Positions 49,801 through 57,886 are shown, counted from the stretch's first letter. The stretch is DNA of 64,000 bases from Oscillospiraceae bacterium (GCA_900768125.1 CAAGBS010000038.1:163265-227264); one strand, 5' to 3'. Numbers and translations: made by a program. The notes: a model not told the origin generated them from the letters alone.

Positions 49801-50234
49801 GGACGGAGTTTCAGCATGACGTCCCGGAAGATACCCGCGCCGGAGTACCAGCGGGTATTCGGCGACTGATGGCATACCCTCACCAGAAGTTCGTTTTCGC
49901 CCTCGCGGAGAAACTCGGTTATGTCAAACTCGAACGCCGAGTAGCCGTAAGTCCAGCTTCCGGCTTCCTTTCCGTTGACGTAAAGCGTGGAATCCATATA
50001 AACGCCGTCAAAGTTCAGCAGCGTCCTGCCGGACAGCATTTCCGCAGTGCATTTCAGAGTGCGCTTATACCAGCCCTCGCCGGTCTCGTACAGCTTCGCG
50101 GTGTCATTTATCAGCCAGTCGTGCGGAAGTTCCACATCGTACCAGTGCACACTTTCCAGCGCGGAAAGCTCCGTGCCGATACCGCACAGGCAGAATTTCC
50201 AGCCGTCGTTGAACAGAATATTCTGAGCAGTCAT
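46833..50234 (-). CDS. Large GH2 beta-galactosidase-like enzyme with C-terminal CBM-like modules
   Basis: An 1133-residue GH2 enzyme. The sugar-binding N-terminal domain includes ELPHDWLINDT and RWYSGAGIFRDV. The barrel carries CVIMWSIGNEINDT with acid/base Glu near 381 and WVIYGSETASAV with nucleophile Glu near 459. After about residue 590 come Ig-like domains (DUF4982-type). Then two related beta-sandwich modules begin near 925 (TYNDVDFGKTGTDELVLSIG) and 1040 (INYEGLDFGETGSRSLVISG), ending MPGSKFDFDWFRFE. There is no signal peptide, so it is cytoplasmic or exported by other means. Substrate may be a beta-galactoside or related glycoside. ATG 50234 overlaps the HD-gene stop (TGATG) and has GGAGG upstream. 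Confidence 0.9.
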   Translation of the reverse strand: MTAQNILFNDGWKFCLCGIGTELSALESVHWYDVELPHDWLINDTAKLYETGEGWYKRTLKCTAEMLSGRTLLNFDGVYMDSTLYVNGKEAGSWTYGYSAFEFDITEFLREGENELLVRVCHQSPNTRWYSGAGIFRDVMLKLRPLTYIRTNGVYIHSKPQPEGGWTTEVETDVVGEASDIRMLLEVFDPAGAAMGGYGLEAHFDGGHETFSASFSSTDPQLWSVDNPELYTLRISLYRGSVLLDCVNETFGYRTAEFDPEKGFLLNGEQMKLHGVCMHHDLGALGSALNEAALARQLRIMKEMGANAIRTSHNMPARQLVQLCDEMGLLVDSEAFDMWEKPKTEFDNHRFFIEHAERDVKSWVERDRNHPCVIMWSIGNEINDTIDSHGFDITKRLYDYVLKYDPKGNAAPTIGSNYMGDENAQKCSNVVKLAGYNYSEYLYDEHHEKYPDWVIYGSETASAVRSRGIYRFPAELPLLTGEDYQCSSLDNSVVGWGSSAMKSWRLDRDCPYCCGQFIWTGFDYIGEPTPYNTKNSYFGIVDTAGFPKDIYYFYQSVWTSPEQKKVLHIVPSCWDFIPGQEIDVLIYSNAHDVELFLNGKPVGSHVMELDHSQDMRAHFVVPFEPGVIRAVGHFADGSECSEVLHTPSDPAAVVMTSDRETILADGRDIAFVEISTVDGNCIPVGNARNLVRVEVSGAGRLVGLDNGDSTDYDSYKSDNRRLFSGKLLAMIESTLQPGEIIVRAYSEGLEAAEIRLASEECGEVSGVSVVTENKFPAVCRAYTMEVPARLIVPEVSSNRLNAERCTAEIHARLLPESCTYDDISWSVVRRNGVASDLASVEGSGRKAVVTAKGDGEFFVRAMIYNGAEHPQVIADIPFTAEGLGAAVRDAYSFISASTLDSSNVPTNIIEGGALSNFDGRTVMTYNDVDFGKTGTDELVLSIGTCFDMPVEIWEVAPDGGRLISRVEFGNNGHWCGFAEQSFPLSERLTGVHTISVVIDTRVIFGGFAFVPVQRAFDTNWVGEADSVYGDDYRINGRRVSDIGNNVIINYEGLDFGETGSRSLVISGVTGNPMNQIQLRYTPAGGSQKTVLLEFTQSGGREQRFDIPEIFGVNDVSFVFMPGSKFDFDWFRFE

Positions 50235-50782
50235 CACTTGTCCTCCGTTAATGTATGTAGTATATCAAGGTAGTTTTTCTCGGTCTCCTCAAACGGACGC
50301 AGCCCGAAAACCGGCTGAGAAGCTATCTCCGGAACGCTGTCATAAAGCGGATAACCGCTCAGCGCCAGGAACTCATGATAAAGCATTGCGTCGTCTATCT
50401 CCGTGACCCCGTCCATCACATCACGGTCGTCCGGGTCTATCCCGAACCTGCGGTAAATGGTGTCCTGTAACCGCTTTTCGATAATGAGGTACTCAGGAAG
50501 ATTATGCTTCACCGGGCGCGTGATATCGGATATGAAAGCTTCGCTTGCGTCATGCAGCAGGCACGCGAGTCTTACCTCCCGGGAAAGTCCCCGGGCGCAC
50601 GCCTCATCATAGCACGCAATGCAGTGCTGACACACAGAATAGAAGCAGCGGAAATGCCCGTTAGCCCTGCATAGAAGCGACAAAGCGTGCGCTATGTCCT
50701 CAGCCTTTATGTCCTCCGGCTTCGGGTCGAGCGGTGAAAAGAAAACGCCGCTCCAGGTGCGGATATTGTTCTTATCAGTCAT
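50234..50782 (-). CDS. HD-domain phosphohydrolase (YfbR-like)
   Basis: A 182-residue HD-superfamily protein. The start IRTWSGVFFSPLDPKPEDI and QHCIACYD, then ACLLHDASEAFISDITRPVK carry the metal-binding His and the HD pair. Known relatives include the 5'-deoxynucleotidase YfbR and phage-encoded homologues, which hydrolyse nucleoside monophosphates. It is coupled by a one-base overlap to the GH2 gene, a pairing with no obvious biochemical logic. No SD stronger than a weak GGTACCCGAC-type stretch precedes the ATG at 50782. Confidence 0.82.
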   Translation of the reverse strand: MTDKNNIRTWSGVFFSPLDPKPEDIKAEDIAHALSLLCRANGHFRCFYSVCQHCIACYDEACARGLSREVRLACLLHDASEAFISDITRPVKHNLPEYLIIEKRLQDTIYRRFGIDPDDRDVMDGVTEIDDAMLYHEFLALSGYPLYDSVPEIASQPVFGLRPFEETEKNYLDILHTLTEDK

Positions 50783-50821
50783 GTCGGGTACCTCATAAAA
50801 CGTTTACATTCAGATGTAGGA

Positions 50822-50852
50822 AAAACCGCCCCGCCGGCATGCGGAGCGGTGA
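50822..50852 (-). terminator. Terminator of the FapA-family gene
   Basis: On the minus strand an imperfect ACCGC-x-CCGC / GCGG-x-GCGGT hairpin directly follows the stop codon and ends in TTTTTCC. Confidence 0.65.
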
Positions 50853-50855
50853 TTA

Positions 50856-52385
50856 TCACATGGGAACTACCTGGATAGCGTCGTTGATTATGCACACCTT
50901 GGAGCGCGTGCTTACCTCGGTAACGTCAAGATTCAGGTAATTTATGCAGAATTTGCTTCCCGGGAAAATAGTCCCGGTGACTTTTGCGCAGAGGTCGTCG
51001 CGGTGCTTCAGGTCGGATTCCAGCTGTGCGATATACTCCTCCAGTTCCTTGCGCTTGACGGAATAGAATACCTTATTCTGAGTCTCGGTCTTCATCTGCT
51101 TGGACTGAACGTCAGTCAGCCTGCCCCCCTGGCGCTTCTTGCGCAATTTCAGGAAGTCAACGTTCTTCACCGCCTGCTCGTAAATGTTGACGACTGTTTT
51201 CAGTTCGTCCTCAGCCGCGCGCTTTCTGGCACAGGTAACAGAGCCGTCGCCGATGTTTATTTCAGTAGCGGTGTATTTTTCCGAGCCAATTATTCCGGCG
51301 GTCACGTCTTTCATGCAGGTTATGCTTCCGCCTGTGATGACTCCGGTTTTACCCTTTGCGACAAGCTCCCCGTAGCAGAATACCGTGCAGAACGCAAACT
51401 GCGCGGATTCCACATTGCCGTCGGCCTTGATGTCGGTATTCTCGCAGAAGCCTATCTTGACGTCCCCGTTGCACTTTATCCGGGAATTTATCGCACCGCC
51501 GTTGATGACGATATTCCCGCCGGCAGTGATATCAGCGCTGAAGACCGTACCCTCAACGCGAAGGCTCCTGCCCGCCTTGACGGAGAAGCCCTCCATCACA
51601 TTGCCCTTAATGAGTATATCCCCGAAAAAGTCGATATTGCCTATCGAAATATCGAGGTCGGACTTCACAGTGACCGTATCCTCAACGTTGAAGCAGCCGG
51701 TGCCGTAAAGAATGTGCCCATCGCAAGCGGAGACTATATTCTTCCCATCGGCGGTCATAAGCGTGTTTTTACCGACTGTGATATTAGGCATTTTGCCTGG
51801 CTCCGGCTTTATCGCCCTGCCGAAGATGTTGATTCCAGGCTCGCCGGGGGTCGGCGGGGTTATATCCGCAATGATGTCGCCTTTTTTGATGGGAACTATT
51901 AGATTGAGTTCCCGGAAATCAGCTACGCCGAACTCGTCATGCTGCGGCTTAGGCACGCGTTTTTTCTCGTAGCGGTAGCTTATCGAGCCGTTCTTACCGC
52001 GCTTCGGCGGGATAGCCCTTGCAACGCAGATAGGGGTCTCGTAAACGCCGCCCTCCACCATGTCGTTGATGTCCATGTCGTCAATACCGGTATTGATGCC
52101 CTTTTTCAGCAGTTCAGCGACAACGATGGATGAAGTCACGGGTCTGCCGCCGTTCTGTGCCTTGTGGAGTACCATATTTGCAGTCATACCCTCGGGGTCG
52201 AATGTGATATCGACTGAACCGTCCACTGGGTCGCTGTTTTTCTGCGCCACAGGAGCCTTGTTGTCATCAGGGAAGTTCACCATGCTCTCAGCACCGTCTG
52301 CACTGTGGCGTATATTGGTTTCATTCTGGCGGTATTCCTCCAGTGCATTGTCCATTTTTTCAGTATACTGTGCGTCAAACGCCAT
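50856..52385 (-). CDS. FapA-family (DUF342) polymer-like protein
   Basis: A 509-residue protein of the flagellar-assembly-protein-A family. It has the conserved GDIIADITPPTPGEPGINIF, then GHILYGTGCFNVEDTVTVKS and a right-handed beta-helix with repeats such as GDILIKGNVMEGFSVKAGRS and GNIVINGGAINSRIKCNGDV (about 210-350). A coiled-coil (about 385-460) closes the core. Members are implicated in polar localisation and polar appendages; the exact role here is unknown. Start ATG 52385 fits the family N-terminus MAFDAQYTEKMDNALEEYRQ, and GGCGGTGAT lies upstream. An in-frame ATG at 52403 is possible. Promoter at 52434-52462. Confidence 0.85.
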   Translation of the reverse strand: MAFDAQYTEKMDNALEEYRQNETNIRHSADGAESMVNFPDDNKAPVAQKNSDPVDGSVDITFDPEGMTANMVLHKAQNGGRPVTSSIVVAELLKKGINTGIDDMDINDMVEGGVYETPICVARAIPPKRGKNGSISYRYEKKRVPKPQHDEFGVADFRELNLIVPIKKGDIIADITPPTPGEPGINIFGRAIKPEPGKMPNITVGKNTLMTADGKNIVSACDGHILYGTGCFNVEDTVTVKSDLDISIGNIDFFGDILIKGNVMEGFSVKAGRSLRVEGTVFSADITAGGNIVINGGAINSRIKCNGDVKIGFCENTDIKADGNVESAQFAFCTVFCYGELVAKGKTGVITGGSITCMKDVTAGIIGSEKYTATEINIGDGSVTCARKRAAEDELKTVVNIYEQAVKNVDFLKLRKKRQGGRLTDVQSKQMKTETQNKVFYSVKRKELEEYIAQLESDLKHRDDLCAKVTGTIFPGSKFCINYLNLDVTEVSTRSKVCIINDAIQVVPM

Positions 52386-52433
52386 GAGATCACCGCCATT
52401 CATCTATATTAAAGCGCACTATTTAGCTATTTT

Positions 52434-52462
52434 ATTATATCATATTTTTCTCCAAACTGCAA
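52434..52462 (-). promoter_or_regulatory. Promoter of the FapA-family gene
   Basis: TTGCAG (52457-52462), 17-base spacer and TATAAT (52434-52439) on the minus strand. Confidence 0.65.
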
Positions 52463-52562
52463 TACCCATTGGAAAAAAATTTTGTAGATTTTTCAATGCA
52501 ACGAATCAGATGTAACGCATTGAGCAAATTGATTATGAACTTGTGCTTAGAATGGTTCGGAA

Positions 52563-52600
52563 TTCAAGGGCGGGAGGGGCAAGCCCCTCCCGCCCTTGAA
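52563..52600. repeat. Long perfect hairpin, REP-like, behind the AI-2E-family gene
   Basis: TTCAAGGGCGGGAGGGGC (52563-52580) and its exact complement (52583-52600) are separated by only two bases. There is no T-run on either side. The arm segment gcgggaggggcaag recurs at 63885-63898, so this is probably a dispersed repeat that can also act as a transcript end. Confidence 0.65.
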
Positions 52601-52610
52601 CGCGCAGCAC

Positions 52611-53990
52611 TCAATCCCTGTCCGAACCGGACTCTATATCCTCCGGCGGAATCTCGTCACAGTCATATCCGTCCAGGAACAGCGACGTATCCCCTGCGTA
52701 GACCTTGGTTTCCTCCGGCATCTTCTTATTCTTCAGCTTTGAAGCCACAAACTCCGCGAACAGCAGATAGATCACTGCAAACACCGGAACACCCAGCAGC
52801 ATTCCGGGAATACCGAACAATCCACCGCCGATGGTGATGGAAACCAGCACCCATATCGCAGGAAGTCCGGTAGACCCGCCAAAGAGGTGGGGCTTTATGA
52901 CATTGCCGTCAAGCTGCTGCAATACAAGCACGAACAGTTCGAACCATATCACTTTCACGGGGTCAACCAGCAGTATCAGTATGCCGCATGGTATCGCGCC
53001 GATGAATGGTCCGAAGAATGGTATCAGATTCGTGACTCCGCATACCACCGCAAGCAGCATAGAATATGGCATTCCCATTGCAAGGCAGCCTATCGCCATC
53101 GCCGCAAATATGATGAGCGCGTCCAGCAGGTTTGATATAACATAGCTTTTGAATATCGAATTGCTGCGGGAGCCGACATAGAATATCCGCTGGCATACGT
53201 TGTTCTTCAGGAACGCGAAAAGGATCTTCTTTATCTGGGCAAGCAGTCTCTCCTTGCTGACCAGCAGGTATATCGCAATGATAAGCCCGATGACAGCGTT
53301 TTTCAGTCCGGTCAGCAGCCCGGCGGCAAACTGGAAAACTCCGGTGGACACGCTGCTCATTATATCGCCTGCCATCGGCTGGACAGCCTTCGATATCTGC
53401 TGAACGATGGAACCTATCTCGGTGAACCCATCGGATATAAGGCTCGCTATCTCGGGATTGTTCGCGAAAAAGTCCTCCAGGAATGCGTCGATTTTCTTAA
53501 CATAGGACGGCATCTGGTCGGCAAGGTCCACCACGCTCTTGGCAACGCTGGGCACTACTGCAATGCATATCCCAGTGACTGCCGCCAGCACTATGATGTA
53601 CGCTATAGTCACCGAAAGCGCCCTGGCGGCAAGCCTTCGGCGGCGTATTTTCTTTTCCATCGGCGCACTGTGCTTTTCCAGCGTCCTGACAACTGCGGTG
53701 GAACCTACCCTTGAATCCGCCAGCTTCTGCATCACCAGACCCTTTTCAGGAGGCGGGTCTTCGATGAGTTTGCGGAAAAACGTCCGCTCTATCCACATCA
53801 TCAGAGGATTTATAATGTAAGCGATTACGATACCGCAGATAAGCGGCGCGGATACGCTCCCTATCCACGAAAATCCGCTCTTGAACGAATCAAACTTGAA
53901 TACAAACACCACAAAAAGCACGGCAAGCATGATAACTATCAGCGAATATACCGCAACTGTGGTGTATTTTTTATTCCATTTTATCTTCAA
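52611..53990 (-). CDS. AI-2E-family membrane protein (PF01594-like permease)
   Basis: A 459-residue membrane protein with seven to eight helices of the AI-2E (YdiK/YtvI/PerM) family. Typical features are SAPLICGIVIAYIINPLMMW near the N-terminus, a long extracytoplasmic segment, and GVTNLIPFFGPFIGAIPCGI with QQLDGNVIKPHLFGGSTGLP. Members are proposed exporters of the autoinducer or, in some bacteria, Na+(Li+)/H+ antiporters; the substrate here is unknown. TTG 53990 is the start, because AGGAGG lies eight bases ahead and a promoter at 54031-54059 would exclude the longer frame to 54137. The tail is acidic (about the last 25 residues). Confidence 0.88.
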   Translation of the reverse strand: MKIKWNKKYTTVAVYSLIVIMLAVLFVVFVFKFDSFKSGFSWIGSVSAPLICGIVIAYIINPLMMWIERTFFRKLIEDPPPEKGLVMQKLADSRVGSTAVVRTLEKHSAPMEKKIRRRRLAARALSVTIAYIIVLAAVTGICIAVVPSVAKSVVDLADQMPSYVKKIDAFLEDFFANNPEIASLISDGFTEIGSIVQQISKAVQPMAGDIMSSVSTGVFQFAAGLLTGLKNAVIGLIIAIYLLVSKERLLAQIKKILFAFLKNNVCQRIFYVGSRSNSIFKSYVISNLLDALIIFAAMAIGCLAMGMPYSMLLAVVCGVTNLIPFFGPFIGAIPCGILILLVDPVKVIWFELFVLVLQQLDGNVIKPHLFGGSTGLPAIWVLVSITIGGGLFGIPGMLLGVPVFAVIYLLFAEFVASKLKNKKMPEETKVYAGDTSLFLDGYDCDEIPPEDIESGSDRD

Positions 53991-54030
53991 ATGAGAACCC
54001 TCCTTTTTGTCAGGACACAGATAATAATTA

Positions 54031-54059
54031 ATTGTAGCATATTTAAAAACTGATGTCAA
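54031..54059 (-). promoter_or_regulatory. Promoter of the AI-2E-family gene
   Basis: TTGACA (54054-54059), 17-base spacer and TACAAT (54031-54036) on the minus strand. It lies inside the longer open frame and so supports the TTG start. Confidence 0.78.
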
Positions 54060-54446
54060 CCACTCCCTCGTATAATTCACATTGTTTTCATTTTCTTTAT
54101 GAATATTTAAACTTTCCATGTAGTATAGTATAGGCATATAGCTTTAATTTTTTCAGCCGAACGAACGCGTGTATAATAATCGGAGATAATTTGCGAAAAA
54201 AATGTGCAATTTCAACAAATTGAATACCAGTGCTTGACAGTTTTACGAAATAATGAGTTACTGTTAAGGTCATATAGCACTATGTTTTCCATTTTCTGTA
54301 TCAAGGTGCGATAAAATACACTTTTGATTCCTGTTAAATGTCACTTTTGCCGGAGTCATATTGTAAAATAGAATGTAGGTGAACATTTTATTTATGGAAT
54401 GAATCCGCATAATCAATTATATTCTTTTACGATAAGGAGAATCCAC
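54060..54446. other. AT-rich gene-free stretch
   Basis: No gene is seen between the AI-2E promoter and the small XRE gene. TTGACA at about 54234-54239 is a possible -35 box for the XRE gene, but no good -10 follows at the right distance. GATAAGGAG near 54436 is the XRE ribosome site. Confidence 0.5.
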
Positions 54447-54692
54447 ATGTTTAACAACCGAACACCAGACGGAAGAAACAACATCTGCGGGATTAATGTT
54501 GCAAAGCTGCGCAAGACTTTGAAAATCTCACAGAGAGAATTAGCTGACCGACTTCAGGTAATCAACCTGGATATCGACAAAAACGCCGTTCAGCGTATAG
54601 AATCCGGTCAGAGATTTGTAACGGATATTGAGATCATCTCTCTTGCCAAGGTATTCTCCGTCACTGTAGAAGATCTGCTGAAGATCAACTGA
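54447..54692 (+). CDS. Small XRE-family (Cro/CI-type HTH) regulator
   Basis: An 81-residue protein consisting of one helix-turn-helix domain: VAKLRKTLKISQRELADRL, then DKNAVQRIESGQRFVTDIEI, and the closing LAKVFSVTVEDLLKIN. A short polar N-terminus MFNNRTPDGRNNICG precedes it, with two residues that vary in this family. It would bind a palindromic operator as a dimer; targets are unknown. AAGGAG lies seven bases ahead of ATG 54447. It is a single gene with its own terminator and no toxin-like neighbour. Confidence 0.85.
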   Translation: MFNNRTPDGRNNICGINVAKLRKTLKISQRELADRLQVINLDIDKNAVQRIESGQRFVTDIEIISLAKVFSVTVEDLLKIN

Positions 54693-54713
54693 TAACAATA
54701 AAGAATCCGCAAG

Positions 54714-54737
54714 CCCCCGTTCTCCGGGGGTTTTTGT
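54714..54737 (+). terminator. Terminator of the XRE gene
   Basis: CCCCCG and CGGGGG arms with loop TTCTC are followed by TTTTTG TTTTT. Confidence 0.75.
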
Positions 54738-54784
54738 TTTTCAGCTCATTCATCAGAATGTTTGTGAATTATCACTGACGCCTA

Positions 54785-54813
54785 TTTACAAAACGCAGAG
54801 TTTATGTTATAAT
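54785..54813 (+). promoter_or_regulatory. Promoter ahead of the chemotaxis-receptor remnant and rlmD
   Basis: TTTACA (54785-54790), 17-base spacer and TATAAT (54808-54813). An imperfect AACAAACC/GGCTTGTT hairpin followed by ATTTTTTG starts about 15 bases after it and could attenuate the transcript. Confidence 0.6.
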
Positions 54814-54886
54814 AATTTATACAAAACCAACAAACCCGCGATAACTGGCTTGTTATTTTTTGTATTTATGCTATGGCGTTTATCCG

Positions 54887-55550
54887 GCAGAAAGGACCAG
54901 CCTTGACTACGCAGGAGATTTCGCGCCGATAAAGGAATCCCTCAACAGCATAATCAGCGAACTTGGCAGCGTTATTCAGCGGAATATTCGAAGCCGCAGG
55001 CTCAGTATTCAGCGGCGCGAACGACCTTGCGGAAGGAGCGTCCCGTCAGACGGTGGCGGTGGACGAGATAACCGTCTGCGTATCCGAAGCGGACAAGCTG
55101 ATATCCAAAAACACTGATACCGCCTCCCGGACAGGCATGGTCTCCAAGGAAACCTCGCATGCGGCGGAGCACGGAAACAGCCAGATGACGGAACTTCTTA
55201 CGGCAATGGACGAGATACGCTCCGCCTCAGAGAAGATACAGGAGATAAACAAGACCATCGAGGACATCGCATTCCAGACCAACATACTGGCGCTCAACGC
55301 TTCCATCGAAGCGGCGCTGGCAGGAAAAGCGGGAAAGGGCTTCTCGGTCGTTGCCGATGAGGTACGCACGCTCGCAGGCAAGAGCGCGGAGCAGACCCGT
55401 TGCATGTCCGAAATAACCGAAAAAACACAGCAGATATCCGGATATATCACATCTGCGGCAGCGAACGCACAGCAGAGTGCGGCAGCAGCCGTGCAGCTTG
55501 ATAAGCAGTCCGGAAAACTAAAGGAAATGACGGAGAAATTTAAAGTATAA
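54887..55550 (+). pseudogene. Methyl-accepting chemotaxis protein remnant, truncated and frameshifted
   Basis: The first piece (54890 to about 54970) reads TSLDYAGDFAPIKESLNSII and SELGS, the end of a HAMP-type linker. The frame then shifts by one base near 54971, and the rest continues from 54984 as IFEAAGSVFSGANDLAEGAS. It includes the highly conserved receptor tip IEDIAFQTNILALNASIEAA and GFSVVADEVRTLAGKSAEQT, and ends at a TAA at 55550. The ligand-binding domain, membrane helices and most of HAMP are missing. Without a membrane anchor and in frame pieces it cannot be a normal receptor. The final TAA overlaps the ATG of the rRNA methyltransferase gene (TAATG), so translation here may still couple to it. 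Confidence 0.8.
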
Positions 55551-56707
55551 TGGATAAATTCAACTGTCCCGTTGCAAAAAAATGCAGCGGCTGCCAGCTG
55601 TCGAACCTCAGCTATGAACAGCAGCTGGAATGGAAGCAGAAAGACGTGACCGGGCTTCTCGGGAACTATGGAGAGGTGTCCCGGATAATACCAATGGAGC
55701 CGCCCTGCGGTTACCGCTGCAAGGTGCAGGCGATATTCAGAAGCGACCGCAGCGGGAAAATAATTTCCGGAGTGTATCAGTCCTCGCGCAACGGAATAGT
55801 CGGGATAGACCGCTGCATGGTCAACGACCCGCGCGCCGATGAAATAATCGTCGGTATCCGCGAACTGATGAAGTCATTCAAGATTCGCCCGTGGGACCCG
55901 GGCACTGACCGGGGATTCATCAAGCATGTTCTTGTGCGTATCGGGAAAAATACCGGCGAAATACTGTTGACGATAGTAGGCGCTTCCTCTATGTTCCCGA
56001 AGAAGCGGGACTTCACCGCCGCGCTGGTAAAGCGTTTCCCGGCGATAAAGACCGTTACATTTTCGGTCAACCACAGCCCGGATTTCCTCACCCTGGGCGA
56101 CCATGCCGAGGTGCTTTTCGGAAACGGCTTTATAATCGACGAGATATGCGGGAAAAAATTCAGGATATCCCCGCAGTCGTTCTATCAGGTGAATCCGGTG
56201 CAGGCTGAAAGGCTATACGACTTCGCGATAAAGTCGGCAAAGCTAACGAAAAGTGACACGCTCCTTGACGCGTACAGCGGCACGGGGACGATAGGGATAA
56301 TCGCCAGCGATTATGTGAAAGCTGTCCAGGGGATAGAATACAACTCTGCGGCAGTCCGGGACGCAGTGCAGAACTGCAGGCTCAACGGTATAGACAGGAA
56401 CGTGGCGTTCAACCGCGGCGACGCCGGGGAATACCTTCGGGAGCGCGCGAAAAAGGGAGTTCATTTCGACGCTGTGATAATGGACCCCGCACGCGCCGGC
56501 GCCGATAAGCAGTTTCTGCGCGCGATGTCCGTGATAAAGCCGGAGCGCGTGGTGTATATCTCGTGCAATCCCGTCACCCTTGCCCGCGACCTCAGAACGC
56601 TGACCAAGCATTACGATGTGGAGTGCATTCAGCCTTTTGATATGTTCCCGTTTACGCGGCATGTTGAGTGCGTGGTGTCGATGTCAAGAAAACCTGACAT
56701 AGAATAA
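55550..56707 (+). CDS. rlmD: 23S rRNA (uracil-5-)-methyltransferase, RlmD/RumA family
   Basis: A 385-residue SAM-dependent enzyme that makes 5-methyluridine in RNA. The N-terminal CPVAKKCSGCQLSNLSY holds Cys residues for a [4Fe-4S] cluster. The SAM-binding motif is LLDAYSGTGTIGIIA, and the catalytic part is VYISCNPVTLARDL with Cys339, then DMFPFTRHVECV. The TRAM domain is absent, as in shorter members, so assignment to RlmD, RlmC or a tRNA-modifying relative cannot be made with certainty. The ATG overlaps the stop of the chemotaxis remnant by one base. Confidence 0.9.
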   Translation: MDKFNCPVAKKCSGCQLSNLSYEQQLEWKQKDVTGLLGNYGEVSRIIPMEPPCGYRCKVQAIFRSDRSGKIISGVYQSSRNGIVGIDRCMVNDPRADEIIVGIRELMKSFKIRPWDPGTDRGFIKHVLVRIGKNTGEILLTIVGASSMFPKKRDFTAALVKRFPAIKTVTFSVNHSPDFLTLGDHAEVLFGNGFIIDEICGKKFRISPQSFYQVNPVQAERLYDFAIKSAKLTKSDTLLDAYSGTGTIGIIASDYVKAVQGIEYNSAAVRDAVQNCRLNGIDRNVAFNRGDAGEYLRERAKKGVHFDAVIMDPARAGADKQFLRAMSVIKPERVVYISCNPVTLARDLRTLTKHYDVECIQPFDMFPFTRHVECVVSMSRKPDIE

Positions 56708-56710
56708 CGC

Positions 56711-56750
56711 AAATCGACGGAGCGCCTGAAAACGCTCCGCCGATTTATTC
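56711..56750. terminator. Bidirectional terminator between rlmD and the bile salt hydrolase gene
   Basis: A 14-bp stem, AAATCGACGGAGCG (56711-56724) with CGCTCCGCCGATTT (56733-56746), contains one mismatch and lies between two convergent stop codons. Confidence 0.75.
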
Positions 56751-56755
56751 TGCCG

Positions 56756-57730
56756 TCAGTTCTGGTAATTGAAATCCTCCTGCTGAAGCATGGGATATCG
56801 TACAAGACTGCACCCGTTGAGACCGGCGCGGTGAATGTCCACCGCGTTTATGCGCCTGTCGAGATATGTCGTGTAATAATACACGCCAGTCTGCGCGTCC
56901 CAGCATGAGGTGTAGATCGTTATTTCGAACTTCCCCGGCGCAACCTCGCAGCAGCCCCTCGCCTGCTCCACCGAGCCGAGGATATGGAAAAACTGCCCCA
57001 CGCTTTCCGCCACTGAGTTTCCCGAGCAGGAATTATTGCGCGTAAACGCCACTCTCGCGAACCGCGAAGCCGACGACAGATCTCCGGGCAGCCCTATCGC
57101 GCCCATTCCGCGGCTGTAGCGGGTTAGTTTGAGGCTGTCCGCAAAGCTGTTCACGGGGTCTTTCGGCGACAGGGACATGTAGTTGTTCAGCATGAACATC
57201 TGCTGCTCGAACGGTGGATTGTTCGTCAGTACTCCCGCCTTGTTTTCGAAAACCTGCAGTCCCTTTTCCGTGGATTCCACCACGATACAGCCGGACTTAT
57301 CCGCGATTATCCAGTGAAGCTGCGCCGCCGGAAGCTTCTCGCTGAACGGAGTGCCGGTGAGCGTCATCGCCGAGATAAGCTCCCTCGCCTGCGAAATATC
57401 AGCACACTGGGACAGCACCCATGGTATGAACTCGAACTGAGCCACATTCCGACTGCCCTCCCGCGGCTGGGAATAAACAGCGTTGCCGACGAAATTCAGT
57501 CCCGCCATGCCGAGACCCTTTTCGTTCACTGCGTCGTAATACAGCGGATACCCGTCCGCAACATGCGCCATTCCAATCATCGCGTAATGCTCCGCAAGCG
57601 TTCCGTCATGCCGGAAATCAAACCGGAATCCGCGCGGCGTGACCGTTATCTCCTCGCCGTATGAAAATTCGTAATCCAGGGTCCTGCCCATGTAAAAATG
57701 CTCAGTTTTATAAGTCGCTGCAGTGCACAT
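56756..57730 (-). CDS. bsh: Choloylglycine hydrolase family protein, probable bile salt hydrolase
   Basis: A 324-residue Ntn-hydrolase. After removal of Met the N-terminal nucleophile is Cys2 (MCTAATYKTE). The active-site set of bile salt hydrolases is in place: Arg16 and Asp19 in GRTLDYEFSYGEE, Asn79 in MAGLNFVG, Asn170/171 in LTNNPPFEQQ and Arg223 in SASRFARVAF. These enzymes cut the amide of conjugated bile acids; penicillin V acylases share the fold, but the YGEEITVTPR and NNPPF context favours bile salts. It is cytoplasmic, as usual. GAGG precedes the ATG. Single gene, convergent with rlmD. Confidence 0.9.
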   Translation of the reverse strand: MCTAATYKTEHFYMGRTLDYEFSYGEEITVTPRGFRFDFRHDGTLAEHYAMIGMAHVADGYPLYYDAVNEKGLGMAGLNFVGNAVYSQPREGSRNVAQFEFIPWVLSQCADISQARELISAMTLTGTPFSEKLPAAQLHWIIADKSGCIVVESTEKGLQVFENKAGVLTNNPPFEQQMFMLNNYMSLSPKDPVNSFADSLKLTRYSRGMGAIGLPGDLSSASRFARVAFTRNNSCSGNSVAESVGQFFHILGSVEQARGCCEVAPGKFEITIYTSCWDAQTGVYYYTTYLDRRINAVDIHRAGLNGCSLVRYPMLQQEDFNYQN

Positions 57731-57886
57731 TTTCGTATCCTCGCTTTCATTTTAGTTGTATTATACCCAGCCGTGCAACAAGTATTATATCACTTTTCCG
57801 GCTCGGGGTCAATATCCCGCGGGGCTGATCAACATTTAGCCAAAAAATGACCAAAAAGTTTATACGCTGATATGGCTGTTCTTTAC

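Noticed and set aside
54837..54880. c-di-GMP riboswitch ahead of the chemotaxis remnant
   Set aside because: Such a switch would be expected with chemotaxis genes, but the GEMM core sequences are missing; only a weak terminator-like hairpin is present.
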